NCBI GenBank assembly: GCA_030039615.1
Contig: JASHVF010000261.1
Coordinates: 1 to 16,485, forward strand
Origin: Gammaproteobacteria bacterium
Lineage (GTDB): Bacteria; Pseudomonadota; Gammaproteobacteria; Steroidobacterales; Steroidobacteraceae
Direction: 5' to 3'
Length of the DNA stretch: 16,485 bases
The translations under genes were made by a program, and so were the position numbers. Positions 8,204 through 14,164 of this stretch are shown in pieces. How positions within the stretch are numbered: position 1 is the stretch's first letter; every line of letters begins with the position of its first letter. A model generated the notes under the pieces. It ran no database searches and had not been told where the DNA came from. It was given only the letters and a program-made list of their open reading frames with translations.

Positions 8204-8793
8204 GGCGCGAGTTCCCGCCCGATGGTGAGGACTGAGTGGTCGCCGTCGGCTTCCAGAATCTGCACGTTGGCGACCTTGGCCTGATCTCCGGCGATGGTCA
8301 CCTCGCGCAGCAGCTGCGCGGCGCGCGCATCGCGCGGCGCGAGATGCAGCGTCCAGTGCGCCGCGCTGCGCTCGAAGCGTATGGAGAAGACGCGCTCGAG
8401 CGCCGCGCGGTCGCCGGCGAGCGTCGCGCGCAAGCCTTCGAGGAGCGGTGCGAGCTGTGGCCAGGCGGCCAGCTCGAGCGTGCGCGTATGGTGACCGCGC
8501 GTGGCGCTCAGCACCCCGTGTTCCAGCACCAGCGTCTCGGGCTTGGGCTCGAGCACGCGCTTCTCGAGCCGATCGGGCGCATCGAAGCGCAGCTCGCCGG
8601 AGGACTCGTGCGGACGGTCGAGCAGCCCGCGGTATTGAACCTCCGTGTAGGCCGCATGCGCGTGGCGGCGCGCCGCGATCGAGTTGAGGAGCTCATCGAG
8701 CGCATCCGGCGTCTCGGCCGGCGCGCGGCCGGGAGCCAGCACGAGCGCGCATGACAGCGCGCCCGCGATCCGGCGCATGCGTCGTCCGGTCAT
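8200..8793 (-). CDS. LolA-like outer-membrane lipoprotein carrier protein, ApeL-like
   Basis: A 197-residue exported protein: a basic and hydrophobic N-terminus (MRRIAGALSCALVLAPGRAPA) ends in an APA signal-peptidase-like site near residue 26, then a LolA-type region begins with LDELLNSIAARRHAHAAYTE and continues through ELRFDAPDRLEKRV. LolA-like proteins in aryl polyene clusters are believed to carry the hydrophobic product through the periplasm. The Cys at residue 15 lies in ALSC, which is not a good lipobox, so a soluble periplasmic protein is more likely than a lipoprotein. ATG at 8793 overlaps the fusion gene stop as ATGA; a second ATG at 8778 gives a shorter leader. The longer frame open upstream of this ATG is an overlap with the fusion gene and not part of the protein. 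Confidence 0.88.
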   Translation of the reverse strand: MTGRRMRRIAGALSCALVLAPGRAPAETPDALDELLNSIAARRHAHAAYTEVQYRGLLDRPHESSGELRFDAPDRLEKRVLEPKPETLVLEHGVLSATRGHHTRTLELAAWPQLAPLLEGLRATLAGDRAALERVFSIRFERSAAHWTLHLAPRDARAAQLLREVTIAGDQAKVANVQILEADGDHSVLTIGRELAP

Positions 8794-10082
8794 CCGTGCC
8801 CTCCGCGCCCGGGCACCGCGGCCGCGGCGTGCCAGAAGTCGTAGAAGTTGAACCAGTTGTAGGGATCGCTGCGGCAGTACTCCTCGAGCAGCGCCGCATA
8901 GCGGCGGATCGCCTCCTCGATGCGCGCTTCGCGTTCGCCGCGTGTCAGTGCCGAGAAGTCGGCAACCTGGCGGAACACCACGTGGTAGCGGTTCGCGCCA
9001 CGGTAGAGCCCCGTCATGAAGTACACCGGTCGCCGCAGCGCCGCGGCCGCGCGCATCGGCCCCGAGGGGATGAGCGCCGGGCTGCCGAGGAAGCTCACCC
9101 GCTGCGCCGGCGCATCCCCGATGGTGCGATCGGCCAGCATGCCGACGAAGCCTCCCGCGTCGAGGCAGTCGCGGATGCGCAGCATCGCCTCCATGCGGCC
9201 GAGCGGGATGATCTCGGGCGCCTGTGCCGGATTCCCGGCGCGCGACAGCACGCTGAGCTTGCTCGCGGTGTCCTCGTACATCGCCATCGCCACCTTGAGT
9301 CCCGGCTGGTGCCGCCCCACGGCGCTCATGATCTCGAAGCTGCCGAGGTGTGCGCCGAGAAGGAAGGCGCCCGAGCCGCGCTCCACCGCCGCGCGCATCA
9401 GCGGCTCGCCTTCGGTCGTGATGGCGAACAGCTCGAAGCGCTCCTTGAGGAGATAGAGCCGGTCGAGCAGCGTCGAGGCGAAGGCGAACACCTGGCGGAA
9501 CGAGTCGCGCGCGGTGGGTCTGCGGCCGAGGACGCGCCGCAGATATTCGCGCCCATGACGGCGCACCGTCGGTGCAGAGATAAAGAAGTAGGCCGCGATC
9601 CCATAGAGCAGGCAGCGCGCCACCGGCCGCCCGAGCCTCAGCGAGAGGTACACCATGATGGAGAACAGCGTCGCGCTGCCGCGCTCGCGCTCGCGCACCC
9701 AGTGCGCCGCACTGGTGCGCGGCGGCGTAGTGCGCTCGGGTGGCGGCGCGCGCTGCGCGGCCGCAGGCGCTTGCGCCGCCGCTTGCGGGGCCGGACGCAA
9801 TACTCCGTGCGCCACCGCGCGTCCGGCGCTCGACAACGCGAAGCGGACCGAGCCGTTCGGCAGCGGCTCGTGCTCGAGCGTGACACTCTCGCCCGGGCGC
9901 ACCGGCTTCACAAACTTCGCGGCCCCGATCGTCCAACGGCTCGGCGCGCGTTCCTGCGAGCGCTCGACGGCACGTACCGTCTCATCGAGCAGCAGCACGC
10001 CCGGGACGATCGGCGCGCCGGGAAAGTGCCCGGCGAGCGACGGGTGCGTGGCGTCGATCGTGAACGTGGTGGTCGCGCGCAT
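8790..10082 (-). CDS. Fused 3-hydroxyacyl-ACP dehydratase (ApeI-like) and lysophospholipid acyltransferase
   Basis: A 430-residue two-domain protein. Residues 1-96 are a hotdog dehydratase of the FabZ/FabA-like ApeI type, with the signature AGHFPGAPIVPGVLLLDE (17-34) carrying His19. Residues 97-126 are an Ala/Pro-rich linker. Residues 127-415 are an HtrB/MsbB (LpxL)-like acyltransferase with the HxxxxE motif in GAHLGSFE (His245, Glu250), the block MLADRTIGDAP (315-325), and the C-terminal PYNWFNFYDFW typical of acyltransferases in aryl polyene clusters. It probably combines a dehydration step with transfer of the finished polyene, or of a fatty acyl chain, to a lipid acceptor at the membrane. 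ATG at 10082 lies four bases after the ligase stop. A missed gene boundary is unlikely because the frame stays open through the linker. Confidence 0.92.
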   Translation of the reverse strand: MRATTTFTIDATHPSLAGHFPGAPIVPGVLLLDETVRAVERSQERAPSRWTIGAAKFVKPVRPGESVTLEHEPLPNGSVRFALSSAGRAVAHGVLRPAPQAAAQAPAAAQRAPPPERTTPPRTSAAHWVRERERGSATLFSIMVYLSLRLGRPVARCLLYGIAAYFFISAPTVRRHGREYLRRVLGRRPTARDSFRQVFAFASTLLDRLYLLKERFELFAITTEGEPLMRAAVERGSGAFLLGAHLGSFEIMSAVGRHQPGLKVAMAMYEDTASKLSVLSRAGNPAQAPEIIPLGRMEAMLRIRDCLDAGGFVGMLADRTIGDAPAQRVSFLGSPALIPSGPMRAAAALRRPVYFMTGLYRGANRYHVVFRQVADFSALTRGEREARIEEAIRRYAALLEEYCRSDPYNWFNFYDFWHAAAAVPGRGGHG

Positions 10083-10086
10083 CGGG

Positions 10087-11436
10087 TCAGGCCGCGCCGG
10101 AGGGCTTCGTCTGCGCTGCCGCGAGCGAGCGCAAGGCTTCCTGCGGGAGCTTGCCGGTGCTGGTGCGCGGCAGGCTCGCGACCAGCAGCAGCGGGCGTGG
10201 CAGGAACACCGGGTCGATGCGGCGGCGCAGCGCCGCGGTGATCGCCGCGGCCTCGAGTCCCGGAGCCACGACGCAGGCGCCGAGCCGCGCCACCGTGCCG
10301 TCGGCAGCCGCCGCGCCGTGAAAGAACGCGCCGTCGACGACCCCGGGAATGGAGTTGAGCTGATGGTCGAGATAGCCGAGGGAGCTGCGCTTGCCGGCGA
10401 TGTTGACCAGGTCCGCCGTGCGCCCGTGCAGCAGGAAGCGGTCGACGCCGAGCGGCTCGATCACATCGTAGAGACGGGTGCGCTGCCCGATGTGGCCGCC
10501 CTGCGCGAAGGTCTCCTCGCCGCGCGACTCGAGCGTGACGTGCGGCCACAAGTGCCACTCGGCGGTGCGCGTCGGCTCGCGCAGCGCGATCGAGCCGGTC
10601 TCGGTCGACCCGTAGATCTCGAGCAGGCGCGTGCCGCAACGCTGCTCGACCTCGCGGGCCAGCTCCGTGGACAGGCTGGCGGTGGCGGAGACGATCAGGT
10701 CGGTGGCCGGGAGCGCCAGGCCGGCGGCCATGAGGGCCCTCAGGTGGATCGGAGTCGAGATGAGGATGCGGGGCCGCGGCACCGCCTCGAGCGCATGGCA
10801 GATATCCGCCGGATAGAACGGGTGCTCGGCGCACAGCGCGTTGCCGCTCACCAGCGGCAGCAGCACGCTCGACTCGAATCCATACATGTGCTGTGGCGGC
10901 ACCGTGGCGACCACGGCATGCGAGCGGCCGTCGGTGAGGGCGAGCCGCTCGGCAGCGACGCGCATGCACTCGAGCAGCCCCGCGAAGGTCTTCTGGTGTG
11001 GAACCGGCGTGCCGGTCGACCCGGAGGTGAACACCCAGGCGGCGCGCCGCCCCGCCTCGATGCGCGGCACCTCCGCACCCGCGGTCGCGGCGGCGCCGCG
11101 GCTGGCGGGGAACCGCACCCGCGGCAGCTCGAGCGCGCACTCCTCCTCGTCGGTCAGGCAGAAGGCATCGGGAGCGAAGCGCCGGAGCTGCGCGATGACC
11201 TCCGGGGTGCGGGTCGAGGGCAGCAGGCTCACCTTGCCGGCCACCAGGCTCGCCGCCAGGCCCACCGTGAAGTGGTAGCGGTCGCTGCAGACGTTGAGTA
11301 CGTGGCCGCCGTCGGCCAGTGCCGCGCCGACGCGCGCCACGTCGGCGAGGAACTCCCTGACGAGGATGGGTACTCCGCCGCGGTAAGCGAGCACCGCGTC
11401 GGCCGATGCGTGCGCGATCAGCGGCAGGGCGGTCAG
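10087..11436 (-). CDS. xanA2: Aryl (hydroxybenzoate):ACP ligase, AMP-forming, XanA2/ApeH-like
   Basis: An ANL-superfamily adenylate-forming enzyme that should activate a hydroxybenzoate with ATP and load it on the neighbouring ACP as PKS starter. Numbered from the CTG at 11436 (449 residues): TSGSTGTPVPHQKTF (137-151) is the phosphate-binding loop, YGSTETGS (275-282) the A5 motif, LHGRTADLVNIAGKR (336-350) the hinge region, and STGKLPQEAL (426-435) holds the C-terminal catalytic Lys429. The start is a problem. Conserved sequence begins at LTALPLIAHASADAVLAYRGG, and no ATG or GTG lies there. CTG at 11436 has AGGA 12 bases upstream; TTG at 11493 would overlap the ACP gene. XanA2 of Xanthomonas is known as a 3-hydroxybenzoate:ACP ligase, hence the symbol. 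Confidence 0.9.
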   Translation of the reverse strand: MTALPLIAHASADAVLAYRGGVPILVREFLADVARVGAALADGGHVLNVCSDRYHFTVGLAASLVAGKVSLLPSTRTPEVIAQLRRFAPDAFCLTDEEECALELPRVRFPASRGAAATAGAEVPRIEAGRRAAWVFTSGSTGTPVPHQKTFAGLLECMRVAAERLALTDGRSHAVVATVPPQHMYGFESSVLLPLVSGNALCAEHPFYPADICHALEAVPRPRILISTPIHLRALMAAGLALPATDLIVSATASLSTELAREVEQRCGTRLLEIYGSTETGSIALREPTRTAEWHLWPHVTLESRGEETFAQGGHIGQRTRLYDVIEPLGVDRFLLHGRTADLVNIAGKRSSLGYLDHQLNSIPGVVDGAFFHGAAAADGTVARLGACVVAPGLEAAAITAALRRRIDPVFLPRPLLLVASLPRTSTGKLPQEALRSLAAAQTKPSGAA

Positions 11437-11440
11437 ATGA

Positions 11441-11746
11441 CTACTTCGTCCTGTGTGCGTTGACGTACTCGGCGAGCTGGCGCAGCGAGGCAAAGATGCG
11501 GGTGTTTTCCTCGCTGTCGGCGCGCAGCTGCACCCCGTACTGCTTCGATACCACCAGCGCGATCTCCAGGATATCGATCGAGTCGAGTCCCAGCCCCTCG
11601 CCATAGAGCGGCTGATCCGGGCCGATGTCGCCGGGCGTGACTTCGAGATTCAGCGCCGCGACGATCAGGCCGGCGAGCTCGCGGGTGAGGGCAACGACGC
11701 CGGCGGAGTCGGCCGGCTGCCTCAAGGGGGAAACGTTGTCGGACAT
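11441..11746 (-). CDS. xanC: Acyl carrier protein for aryl polyene synthesis, XanC/ApeE-like
   Basis: A 101-residue acyl carrier protein. The phosphopantetheine attachment motif is GLDSIDILE with Ser56, preceded by the LNLEV...IGPDQPLYGEGL stretch usual for ACPs of this cluster type. It should carry the hydroxybenzoyl starter and/or the growing polyene. ATG at 11746 is chosen. A longer in-frame reading begins with TTG at 11767, but a TATAAT box at 11782-11787 would place transcription start near 11775, leaving almost no leader for the TTG. No clear Shine-Dalgarno precedes the ATG. The N-terminal 15 residues are unconserved-looking. It ends five bases before the CTG proposed for the ligase. 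It is the only ACP in the window. Confidence 0.92.
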   Translation of the reverse strand: MSDNVSPLRQPADSAGVVALTRELAGLIVAALNLEVTPGDIGPDQPLYGEGLGLDSIDILEIALVVSKQYGVQLRADSEENTRIFASLRQLAEYVNAHRTK

Positions 11747-11781
11747 TGTTGGATCGGAATGAGTCAAAAAGTGCGGCGCTC

Positions 11782-11787
11782 ATTATA
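11782..11787 (-). promoter_or_regulatory. Predicted -10 box of an internal promoter driving the ACP and downstream genes
   Basis: A perfect TATAAT on the minus strand lies in an AT-rich patch inside an otherwise very GC-rich region, 35 bases before the ACP ATG. Transcription would begin near 11775, giving a leader of about 29 bases. No good -35 hexamer is seen at 16-18 bases; the candidate bases there are GGTGGC or TGGTGG, so an activator may be needed. It is the only intergenic space over 50 bases within the pigment cluster. Confidence 0.55.
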
Positions 11788-11790
11788 CAA

Positions 11791-11827
11791 GGGCGGATTG
11801 CGGCGCCACCACCGCCCGCAACCGCCC
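11791..11827 (-). terminator. Strong GC-rich hairpin between the glycosyltransferase and ACP genes
   Basis: On the minus strand the arm at 11827-11816 (GGGCGGTTGCGG) pairs with the arm at 11803-11791 (CCGCAATCCGCCC) to give a 12-bp stem with a single bulged T and a 12-base loop. It follows the glycosyltransferase stop by 23 bases and is followed by TTGTATAAT, only a weak U-tract. It may end the chorismatase-glycosyltransferase transcript, act as an attenuator, or mark an operator over the -35 region of the adjacent promoter. A second GGGCGG copy at 11817-11812 allows an alternative, shorter pairing. Confidence 0.5.
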
Positions 11828-11850
11828 GGCCGCGGAGCGCTGCGGCGCAG

Positions 11851-12618
11851 TCAGCGCGCGATGCGCCGCGCGAGCAGCAGCGGCAGGCGCACCAGGAAGC
11901 CGCCGAACAGGCGCGTGTACATCCAGGTGAGCAGCAGGTTGTCGCGCCAGTAGTGGAAGTGCGATACGCCGCCTTCCGCAGCCGTGAAATAGCGGCATGG
12001 CGCGGGCAGGTTGCGCAGCGGCACACCGCGCCAGCTGAGGCGCACGACCGCTTCGGCGTCGAAGTCGAAGCGCCGCATCCAGCGCGTGCGCCGCATGACC
12101 GCAACGAGCGGCGCGATCGGATAGACACGGAAGCCGAAGAGCGTGTCGGCGACGCCCGCCCACAGCGTCTCGAGGTCGGTCCACCAGTTGGCAACGCGCC
12201 GTCCGCGCAGGCGGATGCGCGGCGCGCTCGCATCGAAGAGCGGCGCCCCGAGGATCATCGCCGCGGGTGCGGCGTCCGATGCCGCCATGAAGGCATCGAT
12301 GCACTCGGCCGGATGCTGGCCGTCGGAGTCCATGGTGAGCGCGTGGGTGTAGCCCGCGGCGAGCGCCGCATCGAGCCCCTCGAGCAGCGCCGCGCCCTTG
12401 CCGCCATTGCGAGCACGCACCAGCACGTGTAACCCCGGGTCGCCGCGCGCCAGGTCGGCGAGCACCGCCGCCGAGCCGTCGGTGCTGCCGTCCACCACGA
12501 CCCACACCGGGTCCCAATGCGCGCGCGCCGCGCGCACCGTCGCCACCAGGCGTGGCCCCGGGTTGTAGCTCGGAATGAGGACCAGATGAGTGGGCGAGCG
12601 CCGCACTCCGCTAAGCAT
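11851..12618 (-). CDS. Glycosyltransferase family 2 protein
   Basis: A 255-residue GT-A fold glycosyltransferase. Near the N-terminus LVLIPSYNPG (13-21) and WVVVDGSTDGS (39-49) form the nucleotide-sugar site, NGGKGAAL (71-78) follows, and MDSDGQHP (96-103) holds the DxD-type metal motif. The C-terminal SHFHYWRDNLLLTWMYTRLFGGFLVRL region is amphipathic or membrane-associated. Family 2 glycosyltransferases of this kind recur in aryl polyene and xanthomonadin clusters and may attach a sugar to the pigment or its lipid carrier. ATG at 12618 overlaps the chorismatase stop by eight bases, so the two genes are coupled. About 100 bases separate it from the ACP start, the only large gap in the cluster. 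A dolichyl-phosphate-sugar-synthase-like activity on a polyprenyl carrier is an alternative. Confidence 0.9.
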   Translation of the reverse strand: MLSGVRRSPTHLVLIPSYNPGPRLVATVRAARAHWDPVWVVVDGSTDGSAAVLADLARGDPGLHVLVRARNGGKGAALLEGLDAALAAGYTHALTMDSDGQHPAECIDAFMAASDAAPAAMILGAPLFDASAPRIRLRGRRVANWWTDLETLWAGVADTLFGFRVYPIAPLVAVMRRTRWMRRFDFDAEAVVRLSWRGVPLRNLPAPCRYFTAAEGGVSHFHYWRDNLLLTWMYTRLFGGFLVRLPLLLARRIAR

Positions 12619-13660
12619 CGGTCATGAGCGGACAGATACCGGTCGCCTCGATCTCGACCAGCAGGTCCTGCCGGCAGATGTCGGCCTGCAGGTAGATCAC
12701 CTTCGAGGCGGGCTCGAGCGCCCTGGCCAGCTGCGCGCGGATCACGGGCACGTCGGCAGGGCGGCGCACGTACACCTTGCAGGCGAGCGAGCCGAGGGAG
12801 AAGTGCGCCGCCGGCTCCACGCGGTTGGCCTCCGCGAGCAGCGCTGCGATGTTGGCGAGCGTTTCGCGGGTCTGCGCCGCGGTGTCGCCCACGTGGATGG
12901 AGCGATGGCCGACGATGCTGGCGGTGCCCGAGATGAACAGCGTCAGGCTGTCCCGCTGGCGCAGCAGCGTGGCGCGCGAGAACACCGGCTGGTGGCTGCC
13001 GTAGTCGCGCGGATAGTGGTAGGCGCTCATCTGTCGGGGATTCTCGATGAAGGTAGGGGCGCTGCGGCCCGCGAGGAAGTAGACCACCAGCGGACTGCCG
13101 CTCGCGGCCCCGAGCGCCGAGGCGGCCGGGACACTGCCCTTCAGCGAGCGCCCACAGGCGCTCAGGGCGTCGTGGCGCGCGCGGTTGAACTGGCGGTAGC
13201 GCTCGATGCCGTCGGCGTCGCGGTTGATGTCCGGCAGGTAGTTCCAGATCCGCAGCAGGTGCGGGTAACCGAGCGCATCGAGCGTGGCGCAGATCTCGCG
13301 GTAGGCCTGCTCGGTGACGGCGTGCAGCGCCGAGGGCGGCGCCGGCTCGCCCGGCCGTGCGCCCGCGACCTCCGATTCCGCGAGCGCAATGCAGCCGAAC
13401 AGCAGATTCTCGCTGCGGCGGAAGCGCACGCGGTTGCGGCTGCCGGACTCGGCCGGTTGCCCCGAGCGCCAGACCTCGTAGACGTTGGCGGTGCCGAGCA
13501 GCACGGGGGTGTTGACCTCGGCGAAGGGGATCTCGGCCGCGCCCACCGCGGCGCTTCGTGGGCCGCTGAAGGCGGCGACGCCCAGCACGTCCGCCCACGG
13601 GGCCGACTGGTACTCGGCCGCGGACAGGTAATCGAGGTGCAGGCCGGAGGGGGCGCGCAT
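12611..13660 (-). CDS. xanB2: Chorismatase (FkbO/Hyg5/XanB2 family), hydroxybenzoate-forming
   Basis: A 349-residue chorismatase that should hydrolyse or rearrange chorismate to hydroxybenzoate plus pyruvate, supplying the aryl starter. Family-typical blocks are LLRIWNYLPDIN (135-146), NRARHDAL (159-166), ENPRQMSAYHYPRDYG (206-221), FISGTASIVGHRSIHVGD (242-259) and the C-terminal DLLVEIEATG (332-341) containing the Glu region known to be catalytic in Hyg5/FkbO-type enzymes. In Xanthomonas, XanB2 makes both 3- and 4-hydroxybenzoate; whether this protein makes one or both cannot be read here. Annotations often call the family pteridine-dependent deoxygenase. ATG at 13660 has a poor ribosome site and lies 20 bases after the stop of the small exported protein. 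It replaces the aromatic ammonia-lyase route of some other APE clusters. Confidence 0.92.
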   Translation of the reverse strand: MRAPSGLHLDYLSAAEYQSAPWADVLGVAAFSGPRSAAVGAAEIPFAEVNTPVLLGTANVYEVWRSGQPAESGSRNRVRFRRSENLLFGCIALAESEVAGARPGEPAPPSALHAVTEQAYREICATLDALGYPHLLRIWNYLPDINRDADGIERYRQFNRARHDALSACGRSLKGSVPAASALGAASGSPLVVYFLAGRSAPTFIENPRQMSAYHYPRDYGSHQPVFSRATLLRQRDSLTLFISGTASIVGHRSIHVGDTAAQTRETLANIAALLAEANRVEPAAHFSLGSLACKVYVRRPADVPVIRAQLARALEPASKVIYLQADICRQDLLVEIEATGICPLMTDA

Positions 13661-13680
13661 CGATCGATGAGAGGCCGCCG

Positions 13681-14073
13681 TCAGCTGCCCGGCTTGGGCT
13701 CGGCCGCAGGCTTCGGCTCATCGCTCCTGGGGGCCACGGCGCTTTTGGCCTTCTCGGCCCCATTCTTCACGCTGCTCCCCACCGCCCTCGCGCCGTGCGC
13801 GATCGCAGCTCCCGCCTTCTTCGAGTCATCGCGGACCTGGTCGCGGGCCGGCGCGGTCTTGTCCGCGACGTCGCGACCGACCTTGCGGGAGGTGTCGGCG
13901 ACGGCATGGCCGACGCTCCTGGCGCCGTCCGCGACCGCGTGACCGAACGTCCTGGCATCGTCCTTGATGGTTTCCTTGACGCCGCTGCTCTGGGTGTCCT
14001 GTGCCGCCGCGAGCGTCGCGAGGGCGAGGGCCGAGGCGGCGGTGGCCGCCGCGAGAATCAGGGTTGGTTTCAT
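13681..14073 (-). CDS. Small exported protein with 11-residue (LEA-like) repeats, function unknown
   Basis: A 130-residue protein with a clear signal peptide (MKPTLILAAATAASALALATLAAA, cut near residue 24 at AAA/QD). The mature part has amphipathic 11-residue units: GHAVADGARSV (44-54), GHAVADTSRKV (55-65), GRDVADKTAPA (66-76), with looser units to about 110, then a Pro/Lys/Glu-rich tail. This resembles LEA-like or apolipoprotein-like helical repeats and would be periplasmic. ATG at 14073 is chosen over an upstream in-frame start because AGGA (14085-14082) lies eight bases before it and the signal peptide begins exactly there. It is 20 bases ahead of the chorismatase and may share its transcript. 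No specific function is assigned; a membrane- or envelope-protective role is only a guess. Confidence 0.8.
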   Translation of the reverse strand: MKPTLILAAATAASALALATLAAAQDTQSSGVKETIKDDARTFGHAVADGARSVGHAVADTSRKVGRDVADKTAPARDQVRDDSKKAGAAIAHGARAVGSSVKNGAEKAKSAVAPRSDEPKPAAEPKPGS

Positions 14074-14164
14074 GGCAACTATCCTACGACACACGGCCCG
14101 CGGTCGCACGGCGGCGCGTGCTAAAGCGGTGCCATTCGTAGCATCCTTCGGGCAAACTCGCCGG
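14074..14164 (+). promoter_or_regulatory. Divergent intergenic region between the exported-protein and ABC-permease genes
   Basis: These 91 bases separate two divergent start codons and must hold promoters for the permease operon and probably for the exported protein and chorismatase. No convincing -35/-10 pair is visible on either strand. A short inverted repeat, TGCTA (14119-14123) and TAGCA (14139-14143), sits in the middle and might be an operator. The minus-strand ribosome site AGGA is at 14085-14082. Confidence 0.35.

Noticed and set aside
6920..8284. Long plus-strand open frame of 454 codons opposite the exporter
   Set aside because: It is rich in Arg, Gly and Ala with no recognisable domain and lies antisense to a clear MMPL gene; GC-rich coding DNA commonly leaves such shadow frames open.
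8794..9936. N-terminal extension of the LolA-like frame over the fusion gene
   Set aside because: The frame is open by chance; the extension is Arg/Ala-rich with no domain, whereas the ATG at 8793 gives a signal peptide and an ATGA overlap.
9655..11463. Plus-strand open frame of 602 codons opposite the fusion and ligase genes
   Set aside because: It spans two genes with strong motifs on the other strand, has low-complexity composition and no domain.
11747..11767. Extended ACP start at TTG 11767
   Set aside because: The predicted promoter would leave only about eight leader bases, and an ATG at 11746 still precedes the whole ACP domain.
12255..13763. Minus-strand open frame of 502 codons overlapping the chorismatase and glycosyltransferase
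   Set aside because: The other minus-strand frames carry the chorismatase and GT2 motifs; this frame is compositionally biased and motif-free.
13964..14164. Upstream extension of the permease frame
   Set aside because: It overlaps the divergent exported-protein gene; the ATG at 14165 is directly before a normal permease N-terminus.
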